From: Strigamia acuminata
Lineage: Eukaryota; Arthropoda; Chilopoda; Geophilomorpha; Linotaeniidae
Direction of reading: 5' to 3'
Length of the DNA stretch: 64,000 bases
NCBI GenBank assembly: GCA_949358305.1
Contig: OX442314.1
Location: 31,357,118 to 31,421,117 of the forward strand
The notes beneath the pieces were generated by a model. The model saw only the letters and a program-made list of their open reading frames with translations. It was not told the origin of the DNA and searched no databases. Both the position numbers and the translations under genes were made by a program. Position 1 is the stretch's first letter. Each line of letters starts with the position of its first letter. This document shows positions 1-12,238 of this stretch, one piece after another.

Positions 1-870
1 TCTCTTTTCTTCACAACGTCGAAACGAGAGTGAAGACATCGGAAATGCAGTGTCTTTTTCGGAAAATTTCCATAAACAGGAAATTAGTTGACATTTCACA
101 TTTTGAAATGTCACAACAGTTCTTGGAAATGTTTTTGTACATTTAAGTGAAAAAAGTGTTTTTAAGTGTTATTCAAGTGAAAAAATACATTAAGTTTAAG
201 CAATAAATTCGCAACTTATTGGAAATGTCAGAAAACTTCCTTTTTACTTTATTCACAGATCTGCTTCCTTTTAACTTTTGATGTAAGTAACAGAAGAGTT
301 ATAAAAGAGAGAGAAATGTCAAGCAAATCCAGGAAGTTAATGTCAAGCAGACTAGCTTTTTAATTTATGTAAACAAAATTTTTTTTTTGTAAATTTACGA
401 ATTTGGTTTGAAACCATAAAATGCTAATATCTCAGAATGTTAGCGACGGATTTTTTTCATATTTAAACGAAAAGAAAGAGCACATTGTCCTGTCCTTAAC
501 CGTGAAATCCACAAAGCTCTAGCCCTATTCGTTTTCGAACGGCAAGCAATTGAATAAATTGCGACGAACATCAAATTTTTCCTTGAATTTCTCATTCATT
601 TGCCAACTTTGGTGAATCGCGAATGTCAAGTTCAATAAAAGCCTTTAGAAATGGAAAAACACAGAACACTTTCATTTAAAATAAACGAAACAAAAAGGTA
701 ATGACAGAAATGAATGTGACATGAAATAAATTTTGATCTGGAAAAAACAGATCTTGAATAGGAAAGGATTTTTCAGTTGTTAGAAAATAAAACTCATTTT
801 TTTCAGCACATGGAGTGGACCTTGCTTTATCAACATCATTTGCATAATAAACTATAAAAATAAAAATAAA
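1..870. other. AT-rich DNA with no recognised gene
   Basis: No open frame of convincing composition and no repeat family is recognised here. It precedes the 33-bp minisatellite. Confidence 0.5.
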
Positions 871-871
871 T

Positions 872-1140
872 CGTGGAAAAATTAATAAAAATAAATAAAT
901 CGTAAAAAAATTAATAAATATAAATAAATAAATCGTGAAAAAATTAATAAATATAAATAAATAAATCGTGAAAAAATTAATAAATATAAATAAATAAATC
1001 GTGAAAAAATTAATAAATATAAATAAATAAATCGTGAAAAAATTAATAAATATAAATAAATAAATCGTGAAAAAATTAATAAATATAAATAAATAAATCG
1101 TGAAAAAATTAATAAATATAAATAAATAAATAAATAAATA
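872..1140. repeat. 33-bp AT-rich minisatellite, about 8 copies
   Basis: The unit begins with CGTGAAAAAATTAATAAATA and recurs at 901, 934, 967, 1000, 1033, 1066 and 1099 with a period of 33 bp; the first unit, at 872, is 29 bp and slightly diverged. A minus-strand open frame across it encodes an 11-residue hydrophobic repeat, which is a by-product of a period divisible by three and not a gene. Confidence 0.9.
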
Positions 1141-1534
1141 GTTCACATACTTCCAAATCTAAAGCCACTAAAGAAAAGAATACTAGCAATTAAAAACATT
1201 TTAAACATCCACTTTGAAAACAAGATAAAATTAAAAGTTTAAAGAAAAAAATTAACTTTATTTTTCATTCAAAATTTAAATATTAAAAAACCCTATTTGT
1301 CTTCACATCATTAAAACTTAGGGTATGGATTATTGCACCATCTTCTTCGGTGTTGAGAAGAACGTCTGGCATTGTTTTGTTTCAAAAACAAAAGGTGAAA
1401 AAAGAAAATGCATTGAAAAATACACAGGGGAAATCGAAACGAGGAAATCCAAAGCCAAACAATCAAGAGGAAAAAAGAAAGACCGAAAAGTGGCGACACC
1501 AAGCGTCAAATATATAGCGGTTTTGGCCGGAATA

Positions 1535-1624
1535 ATTTATAGCGGAAAAATTTATAGCGGAAAAATTTATAGCGGAAAAATTTGTGGCGGAAAAATTTGT
1601 GGCGGAAAAGTTTATGGCGGCGGA
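1535..1624. repeat. 15-bp tandem repeat, six copies
   Basis: The unit ATTTATAGCGGAAAA recurs every 15 bp from 1535, with the later copies changed to GTGGCGG or ATGGCGG. The sequence just after it carries short reverse complements of the unit (CCGCTATAAAT), so the block can fold. The 104-codon frame across it (1325-1639) owes its tail to the repeat and is not supported as a gene. Confidence 0.8.
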
Positions 1625-1906
1625 TTTCCTCCGCTATAAATCCACTTTCTTCCGCTATGCAAACCCATTAACTACTCATTAATAGTTTAAAATGTCCAAC
1701 TTTATTCTTTGTTAATTGTTTTAAATTTTTTATTTTACCTTTGTGTGGTTTTCTATTTCAAATAATTTAAATAATTTTTCTTAATTCAAGATCAAAATGA
1801 CTTTAAATTCCCAGCTTCATGTATACAAGTTGGATGAAGAAGATTTTTATGCAATTGTGACCGAACTTGAAGGGAGGATCCTGGCTCATTTAAGACAATA
1901 TAGAAT

Positions 1907-2512
1907 TGTTACACCATCTAGTGTTAATTGTGTAGATGTTCGGTTTGTTATCTCGTATTCCGACATAATATTGTCACGCGTACAGACCGTCCCGATTGAC
2001 GGGCGATCTTTAACGCGCAATTTGATCCATAATTTGTTTAACGTTGCTAAATTTCGGCCACAGATGGCGTTGACGACTGGAAACCGTCATCGCCATGTGA
2101 TGGACCGATCAATTCGATTATGGGGGTTAAAGGAGATTTCCTATAAATAAGCGAGCCCGATCTGAGACAGGTCTCTAGAGAGTCTGATGTCGCCCAATAA
2201 AGGGTCCAGCTGACTAACTATAACTGAATCATTGAATTATAATTAGGTAATCACACAGTTGTTTTATTAAACAGTTAATAAAGGTTGTAACACTTAATGA
2301 ATGTAAGATGACCATTTGTCCAATGAAAGTTCACAACTGAAAAGAATAATTGTGTACTGAATTTAATGAAGATCGAACAAACTTTGTTTGTCCGGTCAAA
2401 TAAATATATCTGTTGAATTTGAAAACATAAATAAATCTCTTTCTTTCTTCTCATTCATAAACAAAACTCAGTCACGTGGAACCTGGTCAAAGGGGCTAGA
2501 ATCCACGTAACA
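1907..2512 (+). mobile_element. Possible solo LTR (weak)
   Basis: The segment starts TGTTACA and ends CGTAACA, giving inverted ends of LTR type. Inside are a TATA-like CTATAAATA near 2142 and an AATAAA signal at 2196-2201 followed by GT-containing sequence, in the order expected for U3-R-U5. I cannot see a matching target duplication, and no second copy lies in the window. The 117-codon frame at 1797-2150 runs across the proposed left edge and is unlikely to be real. A diverged LTR or chance are both possible. Confidence 0.3.
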
Positions 2513-2520
2513 ATATGGTT

Positions 2521-4394
2521 AATCTGTAGATTATTCATTTATTTGATATCACTTGTATTTCGTTCTGTTTATTATTAATTAACGTTTTCACGTGCACTCG
2601 GTACGATGCACATTATATGGTTATTTATGCACTGGGACATCCGATGGTGGATCATCATGCACATGCCATTTGGCCTTTTGTTGAGGATAAACGCCTCATT
2701 GCGTTGGTGGCCCTTAGATTGGCAGAACCAGGCGATCCGGCAGGTGACAAGATACGGCTGCTGGAGGTCCCCGCGGTTCCAGTGGAGGTGACCAGGGACC
2801 AATAGCCGGAGGACGTGTTTGAAGATGAAATGATGGTGTTTGCTGATGGCGTTTGCACACGAACTCGATTGGGAATCAATCGATCCGATTGTTGTTGGGT
2901 ATCCCAATGGCGATCCGATTTCTGTTCAGAGGATCACAGAGACTGGGTGTCAGACGGGAAGACGACACTAGGTCTGGGAGGGCCAGCGAGGCTTAAACGC
3001 TCATTTCAGCGGTAAGGGATGACTGGTGGGAGTGCTATACGGACCACTTGGGCACTTGGTATGAGCTCCCACCTTTAACAGTCCCTGCCTCGGCAGAAGA
3101 AAGATGGGACGAGTAAGAATATAGAAAAAAAAGTCGAGGGGACTGTGAAATCAACTCCGAATTCCTACATCTTGAATTGTGAGGTGATGGGTTTGGTTTT
3201 TGTAATTTTCATAACTTCAGTGACACATTTGGTAATTTCTGTAATTATGGTGATTTTTTAGTTGTAGTAAATTTTGTAGTGTTTGTAGGTTTTGTGTTTT
3301 TCACGATTTTTACGGTTTTTGTGGTTCTTATGATTGCTGTAACATATTTTGATTTTTTTTTTAGTCTTATTGGTGTAATTTTGTGGAAATTTCCGTGTTT
3401 TCTGGAAGACATTTTGGTTCTTTGTTTTGGGGTATGTGTTTTGTTGTCGTGGTTTTGGGAATTTTTTGTAGTTTTCATAATTTTTGTGATTTTTGCGATT
3501 TTTGTGAGATTTTTGTAATTTGTGAGATTTTCGTGGTTTTATTTTTATTTTGGTTTTTTTCTTTTAGGTTTTCATGGGTTTTGTGATTATTGCTACGTTC
3601 ATTTCGGGGCTATGGAATTTCTTTAGGATCATGTTTGGAAAGTGCATACTTTTGTTTTTCAGTCATATATGTGTACTGATATTCACATATTCGGAAGTTT
3701 GTGCGGTGGTGGTATATTTTATTTCATTGCATTTTGTAGGGGCTACACTATAGGTTTTGGGAGTTTAAAATTAACATTAAACTGTAGTAAACTGGGTTTA
3801 TAAGTAAGGGGTGAGGTTTTCTGAGAGAAGTATACATGTATATTAAAATTGGAAATTTATAGTAATCTGGATGTATAAGTGATATTAGAGGAAGAATATT
3901 TTGTAATGTTTTGAGAATTGTTGCCTCTGGTTGTTTTGAGCAGTGGGTTGCGTGGAAGTAATTAAATTTAGAGAAATTGGATTAAATCTGGTTCATTGGT
4001 GGCTCATTGATTTTGGAGAAAAAGAAAGGAAGAAGTTGGAAAAGGATTCTAATTTTGAGTTTTTGAGTTTTGGTTTTATGCAAAATTTGTTTATTTCACA
4101 TTTTATACTTGGTAAAACATGATTTTTTTACTTGGTATACTTTATGCTTGGTATTACATGATATTTCCGTGTATTTTAGTGTATTTCTTACAGAATAAAA
4201 AGGAAAAGATATGATACATTGACCCCATGGAAAGGAGTCAATTGGTAATTGGAGGAAAATTAATAGAGATTATCAGAGAAAATGGGAGTGATGCCCGGGA
4301 AATTGTTGTGTGAGGATCAAAGGTGAGAAGTTAATAGGTGGTGGGGTATGCACGTAATGGGTGTGGTGGTTGAAATGTAATAAGGTAGTTTAGC
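2521..4394. other. Unassigned DNA with T-rich low-complexity block
   Basis: Bases 2580-3120 are more GC-balanced, with several short overlapping frames on both strands and no recognisable domain. Bases 3180-3600 are a degenerate T-rich run built on TTTTTGTGATTTT-like units. The rest is AT-rich without features I can name. Confidence 0.45.
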
Positions 4395-4436
4395 TGTAGC
4401 GGGTTATTGTGGAGTAATTTTTGTTTCAATCTGAGA

Positions 4437-5051
4437 TCATTGATCGGTTGCAAATGAGGCTGATGTAGCCGCAGAAAGTGTCGCAGATGTAGGATCTGCG
4501 GGCAAAATATGCTGAAGGGAATATAAATCGTCCTTTAGTTTGGTCGTTAAAAGAAATTGTTTGGCCCTATCATCAGGGTGATAAATGGACATTTGGCCAT
4601 TCGCGGCTGCAAAATGCAGTCCGGCTCGATCGATCTTCGACAAACTCACCAAATTACGCGAGAAAGCGAGGACATGCAAAACATTACGCATAGTCATGGG
4701 AAAATCAGACCCCCCTGCGCCGCTACGGCCATCTCGCAACACCACATCTCCAATACCACTCACTCGAGAACGACCTTCACCTAAAATGATGAAATAATTG
4801 GAGACTGGCTTGTAATTGATGAAATGATCACGATTTGAACACACATGGTTGGAAGATCTCGAATCGATGTGCCACTCATTCGATGAAGCCGAAGACACAT
4901 TCGATTCAGATCGCGCGAAGAAATTTTGAGTCCGGTGACCACGTTTGAAGAAACAGTGGTTGTTTGCGGAGCACCACCCCCACGTCCATGCTTGCGGTTG
5001 CGCGAATTCGAGCGTTGACCACGATTAGCGGATGGGGCGGAAGAGGCAACT
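4437..5051 (-). pseudogene. Ty1/Copia protease and pre-integrase fragment
   Basis: Downstream half of a Copia polyprotein whose gag lies at 11305-12037; the BEL element at 5052-11304 separates them. The frame shows the Copia protease start WHIDSRSSNH, in which the family motif is WxxDSGAS: the glycine next to the catalytic aspartate is replaced by arginine, so the protease is probably dead. The pre-integrase region follows (NLVSLSKIDRAGLHF and on). The frame ends at 4437 before the integrase zinc finger, and no Copia integrase or reverse transcriptase is found to the left, so the element is truncated. Confidence 0.8.
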
Positions 5052-5531
5052 GTGAAAATCCCAAATTTGTAAATGTTAAAAGTTCTCTTTTTGATGTAAA
5101 TCCAGTTGGCTCAGGTTTCGAAATTCTCTAAGTTCTTTTTCAGTGTGTGAATACAAATAAATTCTAACTGCTCAACAAGAGCAGTCCTGCTTGGGTAAAG
5201 TGAAAATTTGTACTGGTTTATTTTCGTTGAAAAACGTTGTAAAATACATGAGATAATTAGTTCTTGGAAACAAGAACAAAACATACAAAAATAATTAGTT
5301 CTCGGAAAATGAGAACAAAAACTCAAAAAGGTCACAGACCCAAAACAATGCAAAAGCGTCACCACATCTGGTGAAAATTAGAAACAACAAAACTCTGGTT
5401 TTTCCTTCAAAAATTCACAGAAGACAATTAAAACAGATTATAACAAAATCCAAATATTCCCAACACCAATTCAATATAAAATTCAACAATCAATCAAAAT
5501 CAAATTATTTAATAAAACACTAGTTTTCACA
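5052..5531 (-). repeat. 3' LTR of the first BEL element
   Basis: Matches 10824-11304 nearly base for base; seen differences include single changes near 5180, 5332, 5396 and 5508. It begins TGTGAAAA and ends TTTTCACA on the plus strand. Confidence 0.95.
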
Positions 5532-6710
5532 CTGGGGGGGGGGGGGGTCGGATTTATCTCCGTCAGTTTCATCGTGTGACTCTAACAAACACACTCTCTG
5601 AATCGGTCGTCGCAGTTTTTTGCCATTAGAGAGTCTAATCTCACATGACCTTATTCTATTGTCCCTCCCTGGAAACACCTGAGTTACTTGCCCCATCATC
5701 CAGACTGCTCGTGGTTGATTCTCGTCCTGAATGAGAACGACATCATCAACCTTCAACTCAGTCTGAACGCGAGCCGACTTAAAATTTCTAAGTTTATTTA
5801 AATATTCTTTGTGCCAACGTGACCAAAGGTGTTTAAGCAATTTTTCACGTAATTTCCACCGTTTCAGGAGTCCAACTTCAAATTTATCCAAAGATTTCTC
5901 TTCAAGCAGGTGTGTATTGGGAAGGGTTATGTGTCGTCGGCCGACCAAAAAATGGGAAGGGGTGAGGGGCTCCCTCTCGTTAGCATCGCTGTATACATAA
6001 GAAATGGGCCTCGAATTTATCATGGCTTCAGTTTCACATAAAAACGTAGTTAATTCCTCAAAATTAAGAACTCTACGACCCAAAATTTTCTTTAAACATA
6101 TCTTAACGGTCCCAACCATTCATTCCCAATAGCCTCCCCACCACGCTGCTCGTTCAACAATAAATTTCCAAACAATTCTATTTTTTGAAAGAAAATCACC
6201 TATTTTTTCTCTTCTCACGGAATTTATCAACATCTTAAGTTCTATGTCTGCCCTTTTGAACGTCTTGGCGTTGTCGGAATAGATGACGGCAGGAACACAT
6301 CTTCTCGCGAAAAATCGTCTCATCGCCATCATAAAATCCTCCACGTTCATTGTCGACACCAACTCCAAATGTAATGCCCTCGTCACTGCACACGTTATAA
6401 CCAAAATATAACATTTGGATCCTGTTCGTTGGAAAAGTGGGCCCGCAAAATCGATTCCCACGATTTGGAATGGATCAGCTTTTTTTGTTCGGTCCATTGG
6501 TAGTGGTGCCTCGATTTGTTTCATCAATCGCCCCTGCACTTTTCTACAAATGAAACAAAATTTGATTAATTTTTTCACGTGCGAACGCGCACGCGGGAAC
6601 CAGAATCGCTGTCGTATTTCCGCCAATGTGTCGCCGAGGCCGCCATGAAACACCTTTTCGTGAGCGTCTCTCACGATGAGCTTGGTGGCCCAATGTCCGT
6701 TTGGCATCAC
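5520..6710 (-). pseudogene. BEL/Pao integrase and DUF5641 domain, broken
   Basis: C-terminal part of the first BEL polyprotein. From the right: the integrase zinc-binding region (GGLGDTLAEIRQRFW, then CFIC), the core with VGIDFAGPL (first Asp), IYSDNAKTFK (second Asp) and WWGGYWE (catalytic Glu), then DUF5641 (SRPISYVYSD, EPLTPSHFLVG). An in-frame TGA at 6120-6122 directly follows the catalytic Glu, and the frame simply continues beyond it. Another TGA lies at 6744-6746 in the same frame upstream, and the link to the RT frame needs a frameshift near 6800-6850. A run of about 13 G on the plus strand at 5536-5548 encodes four prolines near the end. Confidence 0.88.
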
Positions 6711-6777
6711 CCATGGTCCTATGGCACCGCCATAAATCTCACCTCAGTCGACTCTGGGTCTAATATGCATCAACGAA

Positions 6778-9174
6778 TCACCATCCAGTGCACAATCGAC
6801 TTGGTTCAACACCGACTCTTTTTCGATGTTTTTTCCTGCTTTTAACGCCCCCACTTCTTCGTATAGCTTGTATAGTCTTTATCCAATATTTCTCTGCTGT
6901 GGTCAGTTCGTCAATTGTCAATGATGACCCATCGTTTTCTCCTTTTTTTAAGTTTGATATAAATCTTCTCACCCATCCGGTCACGCGCAGCAACTTCGAC
7001 CACGAACTGTACGGTTTCGGGTTGAAAATCATTTCGATTGTTTGTGCAGTGTTGACAGTCAAAATGCTCGTGTGTTCCTCAGCTTCGATGTCCTCGAATT
7101 CGGGGTCGATATCGTTTTGTGGCCAGTGTTCCTCGCTCTCGGACAGCCACTTCGGTCCCCGCCACCATGTTTGATCGTCCAGCAGCTGTTGGGCGTCGAT
7201 TCCTCGGGTCAGCAGGTCCGCAGGATTTTCCTTGGCGGGGATGTGTCGCCATTCCATTTGTGGCGCGTTGCTCTGGATTTCCTCGACTCGTCTGGATACG
7301 AATGGAATTGTCCTGCTGCTTCCTCGTTTGAGCCATGACAACACTATTGTCGAATCTGTCCAGCATATGGTTCGCGAAGCCGGCAACTCGGTCAACTTCC
7401 TTACCAATCTGGACGACAAGAGCGCTCCCATCAACTCAAGTCGGGGCAAGGTGATGGTCTTTACTGGCGCGATCCTAGACTTTGAGAGGACGAAACAAGT
7501 TTCAAAATTATCAACTTTGCCCACTCTAGTGTAAATCACTACACTGTAGGCGAGTGGGCTGGCGTCACAAAATATATGTATTTCTACATTTGAACAGTCA
7601 CTGTCGAAGCCCGTCCAACGTGGCACTTTAATTTGTTCTAAAGTCGGGATCTGACATTTCCATTCTTCCCATTTCTTGGCTTCTTCATTTGGCAGTTTTT
7701 TATCCCAATCTATTTTCAGGCGCCACAGACTTTGAAAAATTAGCTTCCTCGTAACACTGAATGGACTGGCGAACCCCAACGGATCGAATATGCTGGCCAC
7801 CACTTGTATCACATTTCTTTTTGTGATTTGCTCCACTTTCATTTTTTCTAAAAGTTCGCCCATTTCAAGTGTCAACACGTCTAACATCAAGTCCCAAACC
7901 AATCCTAAAACTTTTGTTGATTGTTTTTCACTGCTCGTCGACGAGGTCATCTTTTCTCGCACCTGTGTCGAATTGGTTATCCACTTGGTTAGTTCCATGT
8001 TGGCCTTCTTTAAAATTTCTGCGACCTTGTAACATGTTTTCGTCAACGCCGCCTCATCGTGATTACTATTAATAAAGTCATCGACGTAAAATCGCAATAA
8101 TACTTGCAAAACAGTTTCTGGATATTGTTCAACGAATTTCATGAGATGTTCGCGTATTGTCGCATTCAACAGGAAGGGGCTTGGTGTGGCCCCAAATAAT
8201 ACACGAGTTTGCCTCAAAATTCGCAACTTCAATGGTCCTTTGCCGTCCCACTCGTCACACAACCAAAAAAATCGCAAGCAGTCTCTGTCGTCCAAGTGGA
8301 TCCCGATTTGATGAAACGCCTTAACGATGTCGCCAACAGCTGCATAAATGTAAGCTCTAAAATGTATTAGCATGTCAATTATTTCGGGTAGCAGGTTGGG
8401 GACGGTGAATAAGCAGTCGTTTAATGATTTGCTTCTCGCTCCTCGTGATGATGCGTCGCACACGCGACGCAGCTTCGTCGTTTCCCGCTGCTCACGTATC
8501 ACGGGGCTGTGTGGAAGATAATAGCAACGATTTTGGACCGTTTCGCTCGGCACGTCCTCCACGATTCCCTCGGCGATTTGATTATTAATCACTTCCCGAT
8601 ATTTTTCATATAACTCCGGATCCCTTTTGAACTTACGGACCAAATTCCAGAAGCGACGAAGGGCGATAGTATAATTGTCGTCAAGTTCGTCCTTTGAGAC
8701 TAGCCATGGCAATCGAACCTCGTAGCGGACGCCGTTCCATTTCAACGATCGTTTGAATTCTTCTAGCGCTTGTAAATCCTCGTCCAGCTTTCCTGTGTTG
8801 GTTTTGTGCAGTATGCCGATGGCGTCCAGCTCCCAGAACTTCTGTAATTGTAAGTCTATTTTTTCTTCAATTTTTGATAAATTTACCGGAATGATCATGC
8901 ATTTTTCTTTTTCTTCAATTTCGTTATTAGAGCCATGAATGGTCCATCCAAACATGGTCTCTAATCCTACCAGCCCTGGCCCCAGTCTCTCCACTCGACC
9001 GCTCATAATTTTCCAGAAATAGTCTGTACCCACCAAAATAGATACATCATCGTGTCGGACTTGATTTTGTTCGACATTCAGTTTGATTCCGTGCTTTTTC
9101 AGCATTGTTTGCACGTTGCCGTCTGTCTGTTTGACCACTGAGCTGGTGATCCAGGGCACCACAATGGCCTGCAC
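6778..9174 (-). pseudogene. BEL/Pao reverse transcriptase and RNase H
   Basis: The 798-residue open stretch holds the end of the protease region (SILVGTDYFWKIMSG), the Pao-type RT with LRFYVDDFINS as the catalytic YVDD box (near 8060-8080), the peptidase_A17/Pao block, and the RNase H start IHIFCDASPLAYSVVIY. It is in the same frame as the gag ORF to its right, from which it is parted only by a TGA at 9217-9219. Its own C-terminus runs into a wrong frame after TAEKYWIKTIQAIRR, so the last residues before the stop are not native. Confidence 0.88.
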
Positions 9175-9216
9175 CTCAATTCGATTGTCATCATCGTCTC
9201 GTGCGCGCAGGGTTAC

Positions 9217-10761
9217 TCACACGTGTTTGCGTTGTACAGGTGTGGGCTCCCGCTGACCAAAGGGCACAATGTTCATTGTCGTTTCTCCAATTTCACGCGC
9301 GTTTAATTCCCTCGACAGTCGCTCGGTTATGAATGTCCTATGACTTCCCCCGTCAAAAAAACATTGCACTGTTTTCCTCCTCTCGTCCGACTCGACGTCG
9401 ACCATTAGGACCTGAAAGTACAAATCTTTTTGATTATTTCCCAGCACGGCTGTTGTTTTAACTTCTTCCACGTCGTCGTCCTCGCATAATTGGGTGTGGT
9501 GACGTCTGTTGCACTTCCCGGATTTTATTTTTGCCGTGCATTTGGGCACACGATGCCCCTTGTCGAGGCACAGAAAACAGCGACCTGCGCTCATTAAGTT
9601 CCTTCTTTTCTTGTGGGGCAGCAACGGGCAAACTTCGCTGGTGTGCTCGTCGACCTCACAAAAAACACATGCATCTGCGCGAATGGTGAGTGCGTTGACC
9701 GATGGCAAGGTCGTCTTCTTTTTTACCCATTCTGTGCTTTTGTTGAAGGGGGGTCGGCTAGTTTTCTTCTCCTCTTGGCTAGGCTCTTTGCTGTAACTGT
9801 TGACGGTTGCCGTTCGTTCTCTCAAGCCAATCTGCTTATTTAAGTACACGAGGAAGGCCTTGATGTCCGTCTCGTCGTCATTCTCCCCCTGCGCGAACCC
9901 CATCGATATGAAATCCGGCACGGCGGCCATTAACTTTGGACATAACAAGGCGCCAAACGTAGCCACATCCACCTCCAAATTTTCCAGGCTCCTTACGTGC
10001 AATTCGCACTCATCATATAATTTTCGTAGTGCTATTAAGTCGCTAATTTTCTTCACCGCTTGCACTTTTTCTATCGCTCGCAAATGCGCATTCACAACCA
10101 CATTTTTTTTGCCAAAGCGGTTGGTTAATAATTGTCTAGCCGTCTCGTAGTTCTCATCAGTCGGGTTGAGTCCCGCGACCACGCTGGCTGCTGGGCCCTC
10201 CAGAAATGTTTTTAAATATACGAGTTTGGCCTTAGGAGTGAGTTTCTTGCTCCCACCAATTCCAATTTCAAAGTTACTCCAAAAATCGTACCATTGTGTC
10301 GGGTTCCCTCCATATTTTTGCATATTAATTGTAGGAAGTTTTATAGAACCTGCATCCTGCTCTTCGTTGACCGGTGGCGGCACGGCTGGCGGCGGCAAAT
10401 GGACTTGAACCTGGGCAGCGATCTGGGCCGTGATGGCCTGTTGATTGAGCAGCATCTGGGCGGCGATTGCATCTTCTAATTTTTTTTGGTTGGCGGCCGC
10501 TGTCGCCTCGTTTGCTTGTCCCATCTCGGCTTGTCGTATTTCGTCCGCGTGCTGCACCAAGTCCTCCATTTGGTCTATCAGGCGTTCCTGGTAGATGTCC
10601 GCTGTTTCCTGGTCGGCCGTGGCTTCATTGTCGTCGGTGATCAACCCACTTATTTTTTCGTCCAAACTTGCCAAAATGTCTTTTTTGGCAAGGAGTTGGG
10701 CCCTGTGTCGCGCCAACTTCTTCAAATCTACGGGTGCCTCAACGAGTAGGCCTTTCAACAC
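9217..10761 (-). pseudogene. BEL/Pao gag and start of protease
   Basis: 514-residue frame. Order: helical N-terminus, alanine/glutamine-rich stretch, the DUF1759 gag core (KYGGNPTQWYDFWSNFE to TNRFGKKNVVV), then two zinc-binding clusters (CVFCEVDEHTSEVC; CFLCLDKGHRVPKC) and a third cysteine/histidine stretch, then the DUF1758 protease with CFFDGGSHRTFI around the catalytic Asp. The frame stops at a TGA (9217-9219) inside the protease; the reading continues in the same phase on the other side. Bounded on the right by the primer site and 5' LTR. Confidence 0.9.
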
Positions 10762-10805
10762 TCACGTTCTTGACACAAATTTTTCAGGTCCGGGTTATAT
10801 TACTT

Positions 10806-10823
10806 TCCCGGGTTTCGGCACCA
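10806..10823 (-). promoter_or_regulatory. Primer binding site, tRNA-Phe type (BEL 1)
   Basis: Read on the minus strand the 18 bases are TGGTGCCGAAACCCGGGA, complementary to the 3' end of animal tRNA-Phe including CCA. It lies directly next to the LTR. The second BEL element has the same site. Confidence 0.85.
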
Positions 10824-11304
10824 TGTGAAAATCCCAAATTTGTAAATGTTAAAAGTTCTCTTTTTGATGTAAATCCAGTTGGCTCAGGTTTCGAAATTCT
10901 CTAAGTTCTTTTTCAGTGTGTGAATACAAATAAATTCTAACTGCTCAACAAGAGCAGTTCTGCTTGGGTAAAGTGAAAATTTGTACTGGTTTATTTTCGT
11001 TGAAAAACGTTGTAAAATACATGAGATAATTAGTTCTTGGAAACAAGAACAAAACATACAAAAATAATTAGTTCTCGGAAAATGAGAACAAAAAGTCAAA
11101 AAGGTCACAGACCCAAAACAATGCAAAAGCGTCACCACATCTGGTGAAAATTAGAAACAACAAAACTCGGGTTTTTCCTTCAAAAATTCACAGAAGACAA
11201 TTAAAACAGATTATAACAAAATCCAAATATTCCCAACACCAATTCAATATAAAATTCAACAATCAATCAAAATCAAATATTTTAATAAAACACTAGTTTT
11301 CACA
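10824..11304 (-). repeat. 5' LTR of the first BEL element
   Basis: Partner of 5052-5531. It is followed on the right by the duplicated target GCAAC and then by the interrupted Copia gag. Confidence 0.95.
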
Positions 11305-12037
11305 GCAACGTCCTGGACTCGGGGTTTGGGGCACTTGTTTGCATAATGTCCCATTTCCTTGCAATTAAAGCACTGAATCTGTGACAAGGGCTTGAAAACG
11401 AACTTGCTGACTGTAAACTAATCGATGATCCCGTATCTGCACTCTTCATCTTCAATCGATTAAATTCTGAGAGAAGATGGTCGGTGACTCCCTTTAATGT
11501 GAAATCCGCGGCGGACCAATGATAAATCGTTTGCACAGTCGCCTCATACGAATCCGGTAATAAATCCAAAAGTTGATAAGCGACATCCGAATCCGAAAAT
11601 GTGACCTTTAAGTCCGCCAAAACAGCACGGGCTTTGATGACCCGACTTATGAAAACGGACATGTTTTCATTCGGAAGCAAACGCATCATTAGGAAATCTC
11701 GGCGGAGTTTAGCGATTCGGGCACGAGAAGTTTGTTGAAATGTCGCTTTTAATGTGACCCACGCATCGCGTGCGGAGTCTGAAGCGAGAAGAATGTCCTG
11801 ATATTGGGACTCGACAAATAAGCCAAGCAAGGCTTTTGCACGCTTTGAACGGTCGTGAAGCTGTTTTCGAGGCTGGTCCCACGTATCGTCTTTAACTGGA
11901 GGTTTGTCCGAGATGAAGTCATCTACTCCTTTTTCCAAGAATAGGAACTGGATATTCCGTGACCAGGACTCATAATTATCGGAATTTAGCCGCAGAATCG
12001 AGAAATGGTGCATGGTTGCCTTGTCGGATTCTGCCAT
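11305..12037 (-). pseudogene. Ty1/Copia gag with zinc knuckle
   Basis: UBN2-type Copia gag: start MAESDKATMHHFSILRLNSD, then the typical NYESWSRNIQFLF and the helical capsid region up to LLPDSYEATVQTI. After about residue 212 the phase changes: the zinc knuckle CFNCKEMGHYANKC (11335-11380) is readable only in a neighbouring frame, so a frameshift lies near 11390. The BEL element starts a few codons after the knuckle, and reading resumes at 5051. Confidence 0.85.
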
Positions 12038-12238
12038 GTCGAATCGTATCGATGAGCGGTTTTGTAGAGCGGTGTATTGCGAAAAATGTCAGTCGCAGCG
12101 AGGAAAAATTCGCAATTACGCGCAAGGGAACCGTTGACGATGTTCGAAGCGGGTATCCAACAAATGGGCTTTACAGGTTAGTAAAGTGTAGGCTGCGTAG
12201 CCCGGACATAGGACGGGACCCAGAAACTTGTCCGGTCC

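Larger units (their letters stand above)
5052..11304 (-). mobile_element. BEL/Pao LTR retrotransposon, degenerate
   Basis: Minus-strand element of 6.25 kb bounded by LTRs at 5052-5531 and 10824-11304 and by the 5-bp target duplication GCAAC (5047-5051 and 11305-11309), the size usual for BEL/Pao. LTR ends are TGTGAAAA and TTTTCACA. The tRNA-Phe-type primer site touches the right LTR. Internal frames give gag, DUF1758 protease, RT, Pao RNase H, integrase and DUF5641, but at least three in-frame TGA stops and one frameshift break them. The LTRs differ at only a few positions (about 1 percent by eye), so the damage is fairly recent. It sits in the Copia gag just after the zinc knuckle. Confidence 0.95.

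Noticed and set aside
676-1146. 156-codon minus-strand frame of hydrophobic repeats
   Set aside because: Made by a 33-bp AT-rich minisatellite; there is no coding signal outside it.
1797-2150. 117-codon frame as a host gene
   Set aside because: It crosses into an LTR-like segment with TATA and poly(A) signals and has no recognised domain.
2575-3015. Overlapping ORFs on both strands in a GC-balanced patch
   Set aside because: No domain, no codon pattern favouring one strand, and frames shorter than 110 codons.
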